A DNA stretch of 64,000 bases from JACQQW01 sp964520655 (GCA_964520655.1 CAZFNI010000001.1:1-64000); one strand, 5' to 3'. Counted from the first letter of the stretch, positions 16,491 to 26,014 are shown. Notes: generated by a model not told the origin, from the letters alone. Translations and numbers: made by a program.

Positions 16491-17735
16491 ATGTCAAATA
16501 ACAATCTTTCCAAATGGCTTTATCCCGGCATGCGGGTTAAACGCTGGATGTTTGCTTCACTATTCGGCGTCCTGGTCGTTGGTTTTGGTTCCATTTTCAC
16601 GGTCAGTCCCTATTCGTTCGTAAGCCGGCTGGGCATCATCATCATCCTGTGCGGCATTATCTTCATTGTCCTTGGCATGGCCAAGATGACAGTTTCTCTC
16701 ATTACGTTATTCTTACCCCAGCGCGAGCGGGACATTGTCAATATCTTGTATCAGCGCCGTTATCTGGAGCGCGGCCCGCGCATCGTGACCATTGGCGGCG
16801 GTCACGGGTTGTCACACCTGCTTCTGGGTCTTAAAGAATATACATCCAATCTCACGGCGATCGTGACGGTCGCTGACAGCGGCGGTTCCTCGGGCCGTTT
16901 GCGGGAAGAATTCAATATCGTAGCCCCTGGCGATATCCGAAACTGTCTGGTCGCTCTGGCTGACGCGCCCGCGCTCATGGGGGAATTATTCCAGTATCGT
17001 TTTAGTGAGGGGGGCGGGCTGAAGGGGCATAATTTCGGCAACCTTTTTCTGACCGCGATGGTCAAGCTTACTGATGGTGATTTCCAGAAAGCGGTTGAAG
17101 AATCAAGCAAGGTCTTGGCCATCCGAGGGAAAGTTATTCCGTCGACGGTCTATAATGTGCAGCTTGTCGCGGAATATGTGGATGGCTCGATCCTGGAAGG
17201 AGAGGCGAGTATTCCGGATAAGAATATTCCGATCAAGAGGGTATTTTTAAAGCCGGAAGATGCTAAACCGACGCCGGAAGCGTTGGAGGCGATCGCCGAG
17301 GCGGATATCATTGTGATGGGTCCGGGAAGCTTGTATACCAGTATTTTATCGAATTTAAGCATCAACGGCATGGTGGATGCGCTTGTTAAGTCCAAAGGGT
17401 ATAAGATCTATGTCTGCAATGCGATGACCCAGAAAGGCGAGACGACGGATTTTACCGCCGGCGACCATGTGCAGGCGATCGTTGACCATTCACATCCGGA
17501 TGTCATCAATGCATGCATCATCAATAATGCGGTCGTCCCCGAGAAGGCGTTAGTACGTTACCGGGATGAGGGGGCTTATCCGGTCGCTCCAGACGTTGAC
17601 CGTATTAAAGCGATGGGTTATACACTGGTGGCGACCGATCTGTTAAGCGTGGCGAATTATGTCCGTCATGATTCAAAAAAATTGACCCAGGCGTTGATCA
17701 AGCTGATCGAAACGCAGCATGTGATCAAAAGGTAA
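16491..17735 (+). CDS. yvcK: YvcK/CofD-family protein with N-terminal membrane anchor
   Basis: Family signatures are VTIGGGHGLSHLLLGLK (residues ~98-114), VADSGGSSGRLR, PGDIRNCLVALAD, KGHNFGNLFL and the late MGPGSLYTSI. Characterised YvcK proteins bind UDP-sugars and link central carbon metabolism to cell-wall synthesis. Here ~75 extra residues at the N-terminus contain two hydrophobic segments (about 22-42 and 48-72), so the soluble domain is probably held at the inner membrane with the catalytic-like fold in the cytoplasm. It sits between ptsN and ptsH, one base before the latter. Confidence 0.9.
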   Translation: MSNNNLSKWLYPGMRVKRWMFASLFGVLVVGFGSIFTVSPYSFVSRLGIIIILCGIIFIVLGMAKMTVSLITLFLPQRERDIVNILYQRRYLERGPRIVTIGGGHGLSHLLLGLKEYTSNLTAIVTVADSGGSSGRLREEFNIVAPGDIRNCLVALADAPALMGELFQYRFSEGGGLKGHNFGNLFLTAMVKLTDGDFQKAVEESSKVLAIRGKVIPSTVYNVQLVAEYVDGSILEGEASIPDKNIPIKRVFLKPEDAKPTPEALEAIAEADIIVMGPGSLYTSILSNLSINGMVDALVKSKGYKIYVCNAMTQKGETTDFTAGDHVQAIVDHSHPDVINACIINNAVVPEKALVRYRDEGAYPVAPDVDRIKAMGYTLVATDLLSVANYVRHDSKKLTQALIKLIETQHVIKR

Positions 17736-17736
17736 C

Positions 17737-18015
17737 ATGGCGATCATTGAAAAAAAGATCATTGTGGCGAATAAGAAAGGTTTGCATGCCAGGCCGGCGG
17801 CGATGTTCGTACAGATGGTCACCAAATATGATGTACAGGTGACGGTGGTCAAAGACACGGAGAAGGTCAATGGTAAGTCCATCATGGGTCTGTTGACGTT
17901 GGGGGCGGTCGTCAATACTGTGCTGACGATCACAGTCGAGGGCAATGAAGCAGAAACGGCGATGCGGGCCTTTGAGGATTTTTTTAGTAAACAGGAAGAA
18001 GAGTTCTTAAAATGA
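17737..18015 (+). CDS. ptsH: HPr phosphocarrier protein
   Basis: The 92-residue protein has the active-site histidine in 'KGLHARPA' (His17) and a serine in 'NGKSIMGLLTLG' (Ser48) equivalent to the regulatory Ser46 of Gram-positive HPr. It transfers phosphate from enzyme I to EIIA proteins. The retained KSIMG segment suggests it could also be a substrate of an HPr kinase, but no such gene is in this window. It is one base downstream of yvcK and overlaps ptsI by 4 bp. Confidence 0.95.
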   Translation: MAIIEKKIIVANKKGLHARPAAMFVQMVTKYDVQVTVVKDTEKVNGKSIMGLLTLGAVVNTVLTITVEGNEAETAMRAFEDFFSKQEEEFLK

Positions 18016-19757
18016 GTGAGCTTGTACTAAAAGGTATTCCAGCTGCCAGCGGCATCGCGTACGGTCCGGCGTTCATCTTGGACAGTCAGGAATTCATTGT
18101 TCCTAAAAGGATCATTTCTGACGATGAGATTGAGTCGGAGATCGCTCGTTTTCAGGAAGCACTGGACCAGACCCGTCGGGAGATCCTGGATATCAAGAAC
18201 AGGATCGAAAAGGATCTGGGGGCCGCCCATGCCCAGATCTTTGAGGCACACTTGATGGTTTTGGATGACCCCATGCTTTTTGAACAGGTAAGCACGATGG
18301 TGCGTAGCGAGAAGCAGGGGTCGGATTATGTCTTTGCCCAGGTCATCAAGTCTTATACACAAGCTTTGTCGAAAGTGCAGGATGAATATCTGCGCGACAG
18401 GGCGACGGATATGAATGATATTGCCAAGCGCGTGCTCAAGCATTTGATGCAGGAGAGCCGCTGGCATGATTTTGAGAATTTCCAGGGAGAGCTGGCGGTC
18501 ATTGCCCATGACCTTTCCCCGTCAGATGCGGTGAGCATGTATAACAAGAAGATCGTCGCCTTCGTAACGGATATCGGCGGTAGAACATCACATACGGCGA
18601 TCATCGCCAAGTCGCTGGGCGTTCCCGCGGTGGTGGGCTTAAAAGACGCGACGTTGCGGATCACCAATGGCGATTCTTTGATCATTGACGGGAAAAAGGG
18701 GCTTGTGATCGTTAATCCAACGCCGGCCACTAAAGATCTTTATATCAAGGAGCAGGGCAAGATCACAGCCAGTTTAGAAAAACTTGATGACCTGCGTGAT
18801 CTCCCCGCGCAAACGATCGATGGGAAGAAGATCTCGATGATGGCGAATCTGGAGCTGGCGTCCGAATTGCCTTCCATGCGTAAATTTGGCGGCCAGGGTA
18901 TCGGTCTGTACCGTACAGAATTTTTATTCATGAACAGGTTGGATCTTCCGTCAGAAGAGGAACAGTTCCAAGCCTATAAGAAAGTCATTGAAAGCGTTGC
19001 GCCGCTTCCGGTCACGATCCGTACGCTTGATCTGGGGGGTGATAAATTTATTTCCAGTGTGCATATCCCCAAAGATATGTCGCCGTTCTTAGGGGTTAGG
19101 GCTATCCGTTTCTGTCTGGAGCGTCAGGATATCTTTAAGACCCAGCTGCGTGCCATTCTGCGCGCATCCGCCTATGGCCGGGTGCAGATGATGTACCCAA
19201 TGATATCAGGTGTTGGGGAACTAAGGCAGGCTAATGCTGTTCTCGCTCAGGTCAAGGCCAGCCTGGAGCGCGAGCATGTCGCCTTTGATCCGTCGATGAA
19301 GGTAGGGATCATGATCGAGGTGCCCTCTGCTGTCATGACTGCGGACGTGCTGGCCAAAGAAGCGGAGTTTTTCTCGATCGGCACAAACGACCTGATCCAG
19401 TATTCTTTAGCTGTTGACCGCGTCAATGAAAAGACCGCGATGCTTTACGAGCCGGCCCATCCGGCGATATTACGCATGATCAAGCGAACCGTTGATGACG
19501 GTCACAATGAGGGGATCAGCGTGGGGTTGTGCGGCGAGATGGCCAGCGACCTGGTTTTGGCGTTTTTACTGGTAGGACTCGGCGTGGATCATTTAAGCAT
19601 GTCACCATCAAGCATTCCCGGCGTCAAACGCATGATCCGGGGCTTGCGTTTTTCCGACATCGCTCATGTGACCATGGAAAGTTTAAGTTTAAGCACAGGA
19701 GCAGAAGTGGAGGAGTATGTCGGTGCGCAGTTGCACCGGCTAAACCCAAATTTATGA
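18012..19757 (+). CDS. ptsI: PTS enzyme I (phosphoenolpyruvate-protein phosphotransferase)
   Basis: It autophosphorylates with PEP and passes the phosphate to HPr. The phosphohistidine is in 'DIGGRTSHTAIIAKSLG' (about residue 195). The C-terminal PEP-binding barrel shows GIGLYRTEFLFM, LDLGGDKF, MYPMISGV, SIGTNDLIQY and the catalytic cysteine in GLCGEMASD. Length (581 aa) is normal. Start codon overlaps the ptsH stop (ATGA), and its own stop overlaps the next gene in the same way, so translation is likely coupled along the cluster. Confidence 0.96.
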   Translation: MSELVLKGIPAASGIAYGPAFILDSQEFIVPKRIISDDEIESEIARFQEALDQTRREILDIKNRIEKDLGAAHAQIFEAHLMVLDDPMLFEQVSTMVRSEKQGSDYVFAQVIKSYTQALSKVQDEYLRDRATDMNDIAKRVLKHLMQESRWHDFENFQGELAVIAHDLSPSDAVSMYNKKIVAFVTDIGGRTSHTAIIAKSLGVPAVVGLKDATLRITNGDSLIIDGKKGLVIVNPTPATKDLYIKEQGKITASLEKLDDLRDLPAQTIDGKKISMMANLELASELPSMRKFGGQGIGLYRTEFLFMNRLDLPSEEEQFQAYKKVIESVAPLPVTIRTLDLGGDKFISSVHIPKDMSPFLGVRAIRFCLERQDIFKTQLRAILRASAYGRVQMMYPMISGVGELRQANAVLAQVKASLEREHVAFDPSMKVGIMIEVPSAVMTADVLAKEAEFFSIGTNDLIQYSLAVDRVNEKTAMLYEPAHPAILRMIKRTVDDGHNEGISVGLCGEMASDLVLAFLLVGLGVDHLSMSPSSIPGVKRMIRGLRFSDIAHVTMESLSLSTGAEVEEYVGAQLHRLNPNL

Positions 19758-20497
19758 AAGCACTCATTTTAGCCGCAGGATACGGCACGCGCTTAGCCGC
19801 GATCGCCAAAGATACGCCCAAACCTTTGTTAGATGTGGCTGGAAAGCCGCTGATCGACTATACCGTCGATAAGCTCAAGGCCGTACGGGGTTTAACGGAA
19901 ATTGTGGTTGTGACCAATAATAAATTCTATGATGTGTTCTGCCGCTGGGCAGGGACGCATCCCGATTTTAAGATCCGCGTTGTAAATGACGGGACCAATA
20001 CTCCTGAAGAACGTCTTGGGTCGGTCGGAGATATCAATTATGTCTGGAGCAAAGAAACAGTATTGGATGACTGGCTGATCATTGGTGGGGATAATATTTT
20101 CCTGGAAGACCTGAATAATTTCATGGGCACGGCCGCCAAGAAAGCGCCAGCGATGACCATCGGTTTGTATGATATTAAGGATATCGCGGGAGCGACTAAA
20201 TTCGGTGTCGCGGCCATCGACGGGGCGGACAGGGTGACCTCCTTCGAAGAGAAGCCTGCTCAACCTAAATCCAGTCTGATCGTCATGTGTTTATACTATT
20301 TCCCCAGGCAAACGCTTGGGTTCATTGAGGAATACCGAGCTGTCTCCAAAGCACTGGACGCGGCAGGGAGTTATATCCAGTGGTTGTCGGAAAAGAAAAA
20401 TGTTTATGGTTTTCAATTCAGTGGAAAATGGTATGATATCGGAAGTGTTGAATCTCTCCAAGAGGCTCAAGAGTTCTTTAAACAAAAAAACTCATAA
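19754..20497 (+). CDS. Sugar-1-phosphate nucleotidyltransferase-like protein
   Basis: I place the start at ATG 19754, overlapping the ptsI stop as ATGA; the longer frame is out-of-frame ptsI sequence. The 247 residues have the NTP-transferase signature at the N-terminus (MKALILAAGYGTRL then TPKPLLDVAGKPLI) and a metal-binding 'IGGDNIF' near residue 112. Later segments GVAAIDGADRVTSFEEKP and WYDIGSVESL match glucose-1-phosphate nucleotidyltransferases. It probably makes an NDP-sugar from a sugar 1-phosphate. Base and sugar specificity cannot be read from the sequence. The match to phosphatase or aminotransferase partners is not present nearby. Confidence 0.82.
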   Translation: MKALILAAGYGTRLAAIAKDTPKPLLDVAGKPLIDYTVDKLKAVRGLTEIVVVTNNKFYDVFCRWAGTHPDFKIRVVNDGTNTPEERLGSVGDINYVWSKETVLDDWLIIGGDNIFLEDLNNFMGTAAKKAPAMTIGLYDIKDIAGATKFGVAAIDGADRVTSFEEKPAQPKSSLIVMCLYYFPRQTLGFIEEYRAVSKALDAAGSYIQWLSEKKNVYGFQFSGKWYDIGSVESLQEAQEFFKQKNS

Positions 20498-20529
20498 ACG
20501 CCGTTTATCTTCATAGAAAGGTGGTTTTC

Positions 20530-21681
20530 GTGAAAGGACGTTATTTATTTACTTCAGAATCTGTGGGCGCGGGGCATCCGGACAAGGTCTGCGACAATAT
20601 CTCGGACGGTGTTCTCGATGCTGTCCTGAAAGATGATCCGAAAGGCCGCGTTGCCTGTGAAACATTCTGCACGGCGGGTTTAGTTATCGTCGGCGGTGAG
20701 ATCACCACATCCACCTATGTAGATGTCCATAAACTGGTGCGTGAAGTCCTGTTAGACATCGGTTACACGCATCCCAAATATGGTTTTGACGCCAATACCT
20801 GCTCCATTTTAAACGGCATCAACAAACAATCTCCGGATATTTCCCAGGGGGTTGATAAGGGGGGCGCCGGCGATCAAGGCATCATGTTCGGTTATGCCGT
20901 TGATGAAACTAAAGAATTGATGCCGCTGCCGATCATGCTGGCGCATCAGTTGGTCGCGCGGGTCACGGAAGTCCGTGAAAAAGGTATCCTGAAATATTTA
21001 GGGCCTGATTGCAAATCTCAGGTCACCATCGAATATGATGGCGACACACCGATGCGCGTAGACGCGGTCGTTCTGGCCTGTCAGCACACGGAAGAGATCC
21101 TGGATAAGACCGGCAAACAGATCACCGAGAAATCCCGCCAGGACATGATCAAGACCATCGCTCACCCCATTGTCGGGAAATTGATGGATAAGAATACGAA
21201 GTTCTATGTGAATGAAACAGGCAAGTTCGTTGTCGGTGGTCCCCAGTCAGATACAGGTGTCACGGGCCGTAAGATCATCGTTGATACCTACGGCGGCGCG
21301 GTGCCTCACGGCGGCGGCGCTTTCTCGGGGAAAGATCCGACCAAGGTCGACCGTTCTGCCGCGTACATGGGTCGTTATGTGGCCAAGAATATCGTGGCTG
21401 CCGGTCTGGCCAAGAAATGTTTATTGCAATTAGGTTATGCCATTGGTTATCCTCAACCGGTTTCCATCATGGTCGACACCTATGGCACAGGCAAGGTCAC
21501 CGAACAGCGTTTAGTTGAGCTGGTGCGTAAGCATTTCGATCTGTCCCCCAAAGGGATCATCGAGACGCTGGACCTGCGCAAACCTATTTACCGTAAAACT
21601 GCCGCGTATGGCCACTTTGGTCGTCCTGGGTTCTCTTGGGAAAAGACGGACAAGGCCGCGGTATTAAAGAAAGAAGCGTAA
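20530..21681 (+). CDS. metK: S-adenosylmethionine synthase
   Basis: It makes SAM from methionine and ATP. GTG 20530 is chosen because AAAGGTGG (20517-20524) is correctly placed for it, giving MKGRYLFTSESVGAGHPDK and 383 residues, the usual size; the GTG at 20521 lies inside the Shine-Dalgarno. Key segments are GHPDKVCDNISD, GGAGDQGIMFGYA, GGPQSDTGVTGRKIIVDTYGG and GGGAFSGKDPTKVDRSAAY. Six bases separate it from ahcY, matching SAM use and SAH recycling in one operon. The leader is too short for a SAM riboswitch. Confidence 0.97.
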   Translation: MKGRYLFTSESVGAGHPDKVCDNISDGVLDAVLKDDPKGRVACETFCTAGLVIVGGEITTSTYVDVHKLVREVLLDIGYTHPKYGFDANTCSILNGINKQSPDISQGVDKGGAGDQGIMFGYAVDETKELMPLPIMLAHQLVARVTEVREKGILKYLGPDCKSQVTIEYDGDTPMRVDAVVLACQHTEEILDKTGKQITEKSRQDMIKTIAHPIVGKLMDKNTKFYVNETGKFVVGGPQSDTGVTGRKIIVDTYGGAVPHGGGAFSGKDPTKVDRSAAYMGRYVAKNIVAAGLAKKCLLQLGYAIGYPQPVSIMVDTYGTGKVTEQRLVELVRKHFDLSPKGIIETLDLRKPIYRKTAAYGHFGRPGFSWEKTDKAAVLKKEA

Positions 21682-21687
21682 AAACTC

Positions 21688-23040
21688 ATGGCAACAACAG
21701 CGATCAAGGAGCCTAAGAAAAACATGGCTAAAGCACCGCAGAAATTCAATGATTATAAAGTCAAGAATATCGACCTTGCTCCCTGGGGGCGTAAAGAGAT
21801 CACCATCGCGGAGACGGAGATGCCGGGATTAATGTCCCTGCGAAAAGAATACGCGGCTAAACAACCGCTCAAAGGCGCGCGCATTTCCGGCTGTATCCAC
21901 ATGACCATTGAGACCGCGGTCTTAATTGAGACTTTGGTCCAGCTTGGGGCTCAGGTACGCTGGTCGTCCTGCAATATTTTTTCGACCCAGGACCACGCCG
22001 CGGCCGCGATCGCTGCCGCCGGTATCCCGGTGTTCGCCTGGAAAGGCGAGACGCTTGAGGAATACGATTGGTGCGTTGAGCAGACCATCCTTTGGCCGGA
22101 CGGCAAAGGTCCCAATATGCTGCTTGATGACGGCGGGGACTTGACCATCATGGTCCACGGAACATATTCCAAGTTCCTCAAAGACATTAAAGGTTTATCG
22201 GAAGAAACCACGACCGGTGTTCATCGGTTGTATGAAATGGTGCAGAAGGGGACGCTCAAGGTCCCGGCGATCAATGTCAATGATTCCGTCACCAAATCCA
22301 AGTTTGATAACCTCTACGGCTGCCGCGAATCATTGATCGACGGCATCAAGCGCGCGACCGACCGCATGATCGCGGGTAAAGTCTGCGTTGTGGCAGGTTA
22401 CGGCGATGTCGGTAAAGGTTGCGTCCAGTCTTTCAAAGGTTTAGGCGGGCGTGTTATCGTTACCGAGATCGATCCTATTTGCGCGCTGCAGGCGTCCATG
22501 GAAGGCTATCAGGTCATGCCGATGGATGAAGCGGCCAAGTTGGGTGATATTTTTGTCACCGCGACGGGCTGTATCGATGTTATCACCGGCAAACACCTTG
22601 ACGCCATGAAAAGCGGTGCGATCGTTTGCAATATTGGGCATTTTGATTCCGAGATCGAAGTGGCATATTTGAACAACCGGAAAGATGTTAAGAAGGTTGA
22701 GATCAAGCCGCAAGTGGATGAATATATTTTCCCTAATGGCAAAAAGATCATCGTCCTTGCCGAAGGCCGTCTTGTCAATTTAGGCTGCGCCATGGGGCAT
22801 CCGTCATTTGTCATGAGCAATTCTTTCACCAATCAGGTTTTGGCCCAGATCGAGTTGTGGCAGAATGGGCATAAATATGAGAACAAGGTCTACACCTTAC
22901 CTAAACATTTGGATGAAAAAGTCGCCCGTCTGCATTTAGCCAAGGTCGGGGCCAGGCTGGATGTGCTTTCATCCGCACAGGCCAAATATTTAGGTGTTAA
23001 GGCAGAAGGACCGTTTAAACCGGACCATTACCGGTATTAA
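21688..23040 (+). CDS. ahcY: Adenosylhomocysteinase
   Basis: It hydrolyses S-adenosylhomocysteine to adenosine and homocysteine, closing the methyl cycle with metK. The NAD-binding Rossmann loop is VVAGYGDVGKG (about residue 236). Other landmarks are HMTIETAVLIETL, WSSCNIFSTQDHAAAA, INVNDSVTKSKFDN, TATGCIDVI and the C-terminal 'FKPDHYRY' characteristic of the family. The 450-residue length includes a short basic N-terminal lead; Met13 is a possible alternative start. Confidence 0.97.
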   Translation: MATTAIKEPKKNMAKAPQKFNDYKVKNIDLAPWGRKEITIAETEMPGLMSLRKEYAAKQPLKGARISGCIHMTIETAVLIETLVQLGAQVRWSSCNIFSTQDHAAAAIAAAGIPVFAWKGETLEEYDWCVEQTILWPDGKGPNMLLDDGGDLTIMVHGTYSKFLKDIKGLSEETTTGVHRLYEMVQKGTLKVPAINVNDSVTKSKFDNLYGCRESLIDGIKRATDRMIAGKVCVVAGYGDVGKGCVQSFKGLGGRVIVTEIDPICALQASMEGYQVMPMDEAAKLGDIFVTATGCIDVITGKHLDAMKSGAIVCNIGHFDSEIEVAYLNNRKDVKKVEIKPQVDEYIFPNGKKIIVLAEGRLVNLGCAMGHPSFVMSNSFTNQVLAQIELWQNGHKYENKVYTLPKHLDEKVARLHLAKVGARLDVLSSAQAKYLGVKAEGPFKPDHYRY

Positions 23041-23050
23041 GGACTAGCGT

Positions 23051-24022
23051 ATGGCCTCTCCCATAAAGAAGATTGGTATTCTTACATCAGGTGGCGACGG
23101 CCCGGGCATGAACGCGGCCATTCGTTCGATCGTGCGGTATTCTTTGCATTATGGTTTAGAGGTGGCGGGGATCATGCGCGGTTATCAGGGGCTTCTGGAA
23201 GAAGATATTATTACACTTAATCACCGCTCTGTGTCCAACATCATTAACAAGGGCGGGACGATCTTAAAAACGGCGCGTTCAAAGGATTTCACCCCTGTCG
23301 AAGGGAAAATGAAAGCCGCGGAGAATGCCCGCAAACACGGCATTGACGCCCTGATCGTTATCGGCGGGGATGGATCCTACCAGGGGGCCAAAAGATTTTA
23401 TGAATTAAGCGGTATCCCGACCATCGGTTTGCCCGGGACGATCGATAATGACTTGCACGGCACCGACCAGACCATCGGCTGCGCGACCGCGATCAACACG
23501 GCGCTGGAATCGATCGACAAGATCCGCGACACCGCTCAGAGCATGGAGCGCGTTTTTGTCATTGAGGTTATGGGCAATAAGAGTGGTTATATCGCCATGC
23601 AGGTCGCTCTTGCGGCCGGGGCGGAAGATGTGATCATCCCTGAAAGGCAATTTGATTACGCTGGCATGCATCAGGAGATCTTGGAAGCCAGTAATAAAGG
23701 GAAGATCAGTTATATCGTGATCGTTGCTGAAGGTGCCGCCATGGCGTCGGTCGTTGCTGATAATATCACCCGGTCAACGGGATTAGAATCCCGCTACGTG
23801 GTCTTAGGCCACGTTCAGCGCGGGGGCACTCCCAGCGGTCCGGACCGCATTCTCTCCACACGTTTAGGCGCAGCCGCCGTCGATCTACTGCTCAATGGCG
23901 TCTACGGAAAAGCAGTTGGTATGCTGGAAGATGAGATCAATGTCATCGACCTTAAAGATGCCACCCGTCGTGTCCATACGGACATGGATGAATTGTACGA
24001 GCTGCTAAAGATTTTGACATAA
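23051..24022 (+). CDS. pfkA: 6-phosphofructokinase
   Basis: It phosphorylates fructose 6-phosphate in glycolysis. N-terminal ATP loop is LTSGGDGPGMNAAIR, followed by VIGGDGSYQGA and the catalytic PGTIDNDLHGTDQTIG. A glycine after GGD and the PGTIDND form (not PKTIDND) point to ATP rather than pyrophosphate as donor. The usual bacterial Lys before GTD is His here. Length 323 aa fits the short ATP-dependent type. It follows ahcY by 10 bp and is closed by a hairpin at 24106-24132. Confidence 0.94.
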   Translation: MASPIKKIGILTSGGDGPGMNAAIRSIVRYSLHYGLEVAGIMRGYQGLLEEDIITLNHRSVSNIINKGGTILKTARSKDFTPVEGKMKAAENARKHGIDALIVIGGDGSYQGAKRFYELSGIPTIGLPGTIDNDLHGTDQTIGCATAINTALESIDKIRDTAQSMERVFVIEVMGNKSGYIAMQVALAAGAEDVIIPERQFDYAGMHQEILEASNKGKISYIVIVAEGAAMASVVADNITRSTGLESRYVVLGHVQRGGTPSGPDRILSTRLGAAAVDLLLNGVYGKAVGMLEDEINVIDLKDATRRVHTDMDELYELLKILT

Positions 24023-24105
24023 ATATTCCCCGATACTAAAGTACCGATAAAAACAAATTCCCCCGGACGCATGTTTTGATACTTGCTTAGTAAAGAAGAG
24101 ATCAA

Positions 24106-24132
24106 AAGGATGTCACAATTGGTGATATCCTT
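24106..24132 (+). terminator. Intrinsic terminator after pfkA / leader hairpin of recQ
   Basis: AAGGATGTCAC pairs with GTGATATCCTT over 11 bp (one G-U) around loop AATTG, followed by AATATTTTC. It ends 25 bp before the recQ start, so it either stops transcripts from pfkA or attenuates recQ. The rest of the 135-bp gap shows nothing clear. Confidence 0.6.
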
Positions 24133-24157
24133 AATATTTTCAACTTAAGGAAAACCA

Positions 24158-25969
24158 ATGCCTCAGGCATTAAGCCAGTATAAATTAGAGATCTTACGGT
24201 CCGTATTCGGGTATTCATCCTTCCGTCCTTTGCAGGAAGAGTGCATCGACGCTGTTTTAAGCAAACAAGATGTTCTGCTGCTGATGCCGACAGGGGGAGG
24301 GAAGTCTCTTTGCTATCAGGTCCCGGCGTTACTGTTCGACGGATTGACGGTCGTCATATCCCCATTGATATCGCTGATGAAAGACCAGGTCAGTCAGCTT
24401 AAAGCCTTAGGGGTTGAGGCTGAGCTTTTAAACAGTTCTTTAACCTATGAAGAGTACGCGGCCAACAAAGCCCGCATCGTTTCAGGAGAGACTAAGCTGT
24501 TATTCTGTGCGCCTGAGACGCTGTTTAAGGATGAGATCCTTGACATGCTTTCGTCATTACGGGTCGATTGCATCACGATCGATGAAGCGCACTGTATCTC
24601 TGAGTGGGGGCATGATTTTCGTCCGGAATACCGACGGATCAAGGATATCCGTCCGCTTTTCCCTGATGCGGCGTATTTGGCCGTCACGGCGACAGCAACG
24701 CGGCAGGTGCGGCAGGATATCATCACCAACCTCGCTCTTGTTAAGCCTCTCGAACTCGTGGCCAGTTTTAACCGCGATAATCTGTTTTATGAAGTGATCC
24801 CGCGTGACCGCGCAACAGACCAGATCATTGATTTTCTGGAACGTTTTAAGGGGCAAAGCGGCATCATTTATTGTTTCTCTCGAAAGCAGGTGGATGATCT
24901 AACCAAGGACTTAAAGCGTTTTGGTCATAAGGTGCTACCTTACCATGCCGGATTAAGTGATGAGGTGCGCCACCGCAATCAGGAAGCCTTTATCCGCGAC
25001 GATGTACCGATCATGGTCGCCACCATCGCCTTTGGCATGGGGATCAATAAGCCCAACGTGCGTTTTGTGATCCATCATGATCTGCCTAAGAATATCGAAT
25101 CTTATTACCAGGAAACCGGCCGCGCCGGCCGTGACGGCCTGCCGTCGCATTGCCTGCTGCTTTTTTCTGCGGGAGACGGGGCAAAGATCCGTTATTTTAT
25201 CGACCAGAAGACGGACCCCGTTCAAAAACGGACGGCGATGAACCATTTGAATACGATCATCGCGTATGCCCAAACAAATGTATGCCGGCGTATCCCTTTG
25301 CTTACTTATTTTGGCGAGAATTATCAGACGCCAAATTGCGGCCAATGCGACAATTGTATCAATGAAAAAGAGCCGGCAGCGAATATCACGGCGGAAGCGT
25401 TAAAGTTCCTGCGCTGCGTCAGCGAAACAGGGGAGCGTTTTGGGGCGCTTCATATCATCAATGTCCTGCGCGGCAGCCAGGTGGAGAAAGTCTTAAGCAA
25501 CGGGCATGATACCTGCGCTGTCTTTGGAGCAGGGATGTCTTTAACTGTTGCCCAATGGCAGCATCTGGCCGCTCAATTCTTAGCCCAAGGCTTGATGGAT
25601 AAAAGCGAGGAATATTCCGTGTTAAGCTTAAATCAAAAATCCTTTGAGATCTTAAGCGGGAAGCGGTTCGTTGAAGGTTATCCCCTGGCGGGGAAGCCTA
25701 TGCCAACCAAGCCGGCCCGTCCGGTCTTTTTTGATGATGACCATGACCCCAGTGCTCAGCTTTTTGAGAAACTGCGTGTTTTACGCAAACGGTTAGCGGA
25801 TGAAAAAGGCGTGCCTCCGTATGTTATTTTCTCTGATAAGTCGTTGCTGGATATGTGCAAACGCAAGCCTAAAACCAAGGTCCAGTTCGCTCAAGTGTAC
25901 GGTGTGGGGGACCAGAAACTGCAGATGTATTGTGATGCCTTCATTGCGGCAATCGCGGGATCCAGTTGA
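24158..25969 (+). CDS. recQ: ATP-dependent DNA helicase RecQ
   Basis: 3'-5' superfamily 2 helicase for recombination and fork repair. Motif Ia region FRPLQEECIDAVL, Walker A PTGGGKS (residues 44-50), DEAH box (about 145), TATATRQVR, the aromatic-rich GIIYCFSRKQVDDL, and motif VI YYQETGRAGRDG are all present. The RQC zinc-binding cysteines follow (VCRRIPLLTYFGE, CGQCDNC), then a winged helix, and a C-terminal HRDC domain from about residue 525. Length 603 is typical. Shine-Dalgarno AAGGA precedes ATG 24158. Confidence 0.96.
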   Translation: MPQALSQYKLEILRSVFGYSSFRPLQEECIDAVLSKQDVLLLMPTGGGKSLCYQVPALLFDGLTVVISPLISLMKDQVSQLKALGVEAELLNSSLTYEEYAANKARIVSGETKLLFCAPETLFKDEILDMLSSLRVDCITIDEAHCISEWGHDFRPEYRRIKDIRPLFPDAAYLAVTATATRQVRQDIITNLALVKPLELVASFNRDNLFYEVIPRDRATDQIIDFLERFKGQSGIIYCFSRKQVDDLTKDLKRFGHKVLPYHAGLSDEVRHRNQEAFIRDDVPIMVATIAFGMGINKPNVRFVIHHDLPKNIESYYQETGRAGRDGLPSHCLLLFSAGDGAKIRYFIDQKTDPVQKRTAMNHLNTIIAYAQTNVCRRIPLLTYFGENYQTPNCGQCDNCINEKEPAANITAEALKFLRCVSETGERFGALHIINVLRGSQVEKVLSNGHDTCAVFGAGMSLTVAQWQHLAAQFLAQGLMDKSEEYSVLSLNQKSFEILSGKRFVEGYPLAGKPMPTKPARPVFFDDDHDPSAQLFEKLRVLRKRLADEKGVPPYVIFSDKSLLDMCKRKPKTKVQFAQVYGVGDQKLQMYCDAFIAAIAGSS

Positions 25970-25986
25970 CCATTCGTTATTTATTC

Positions 25987-26014
25987 TGGACATTTAAGGC
26001 AGATTTGGTATATT
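25987..26014 (+). promoter_or_regulatory. Promoter for aldolase-ilvC
   Basis: TGGACA (25987-25992), 16-bp spacer, TATATT (26009-26014). Downstream at 26047-26064 a small stem GTCGGCC-AAGC-GGCTGAC lies in the leader, without a U-tract. Confidence 0.45.

Noticed and set aside
20498..20529. SAM riboswitch before metK
   Set aside because: Only ~32 bp separate metK from the upstream gene, too short for any known SAM riboswitch.
23051..24022. Pyrophosphate-dependent phosphofructokinase
   Set aside because: The motifs read GGDGS and PGTIDND, the ATP-dependent form, not GGDDT and PKTIDND.
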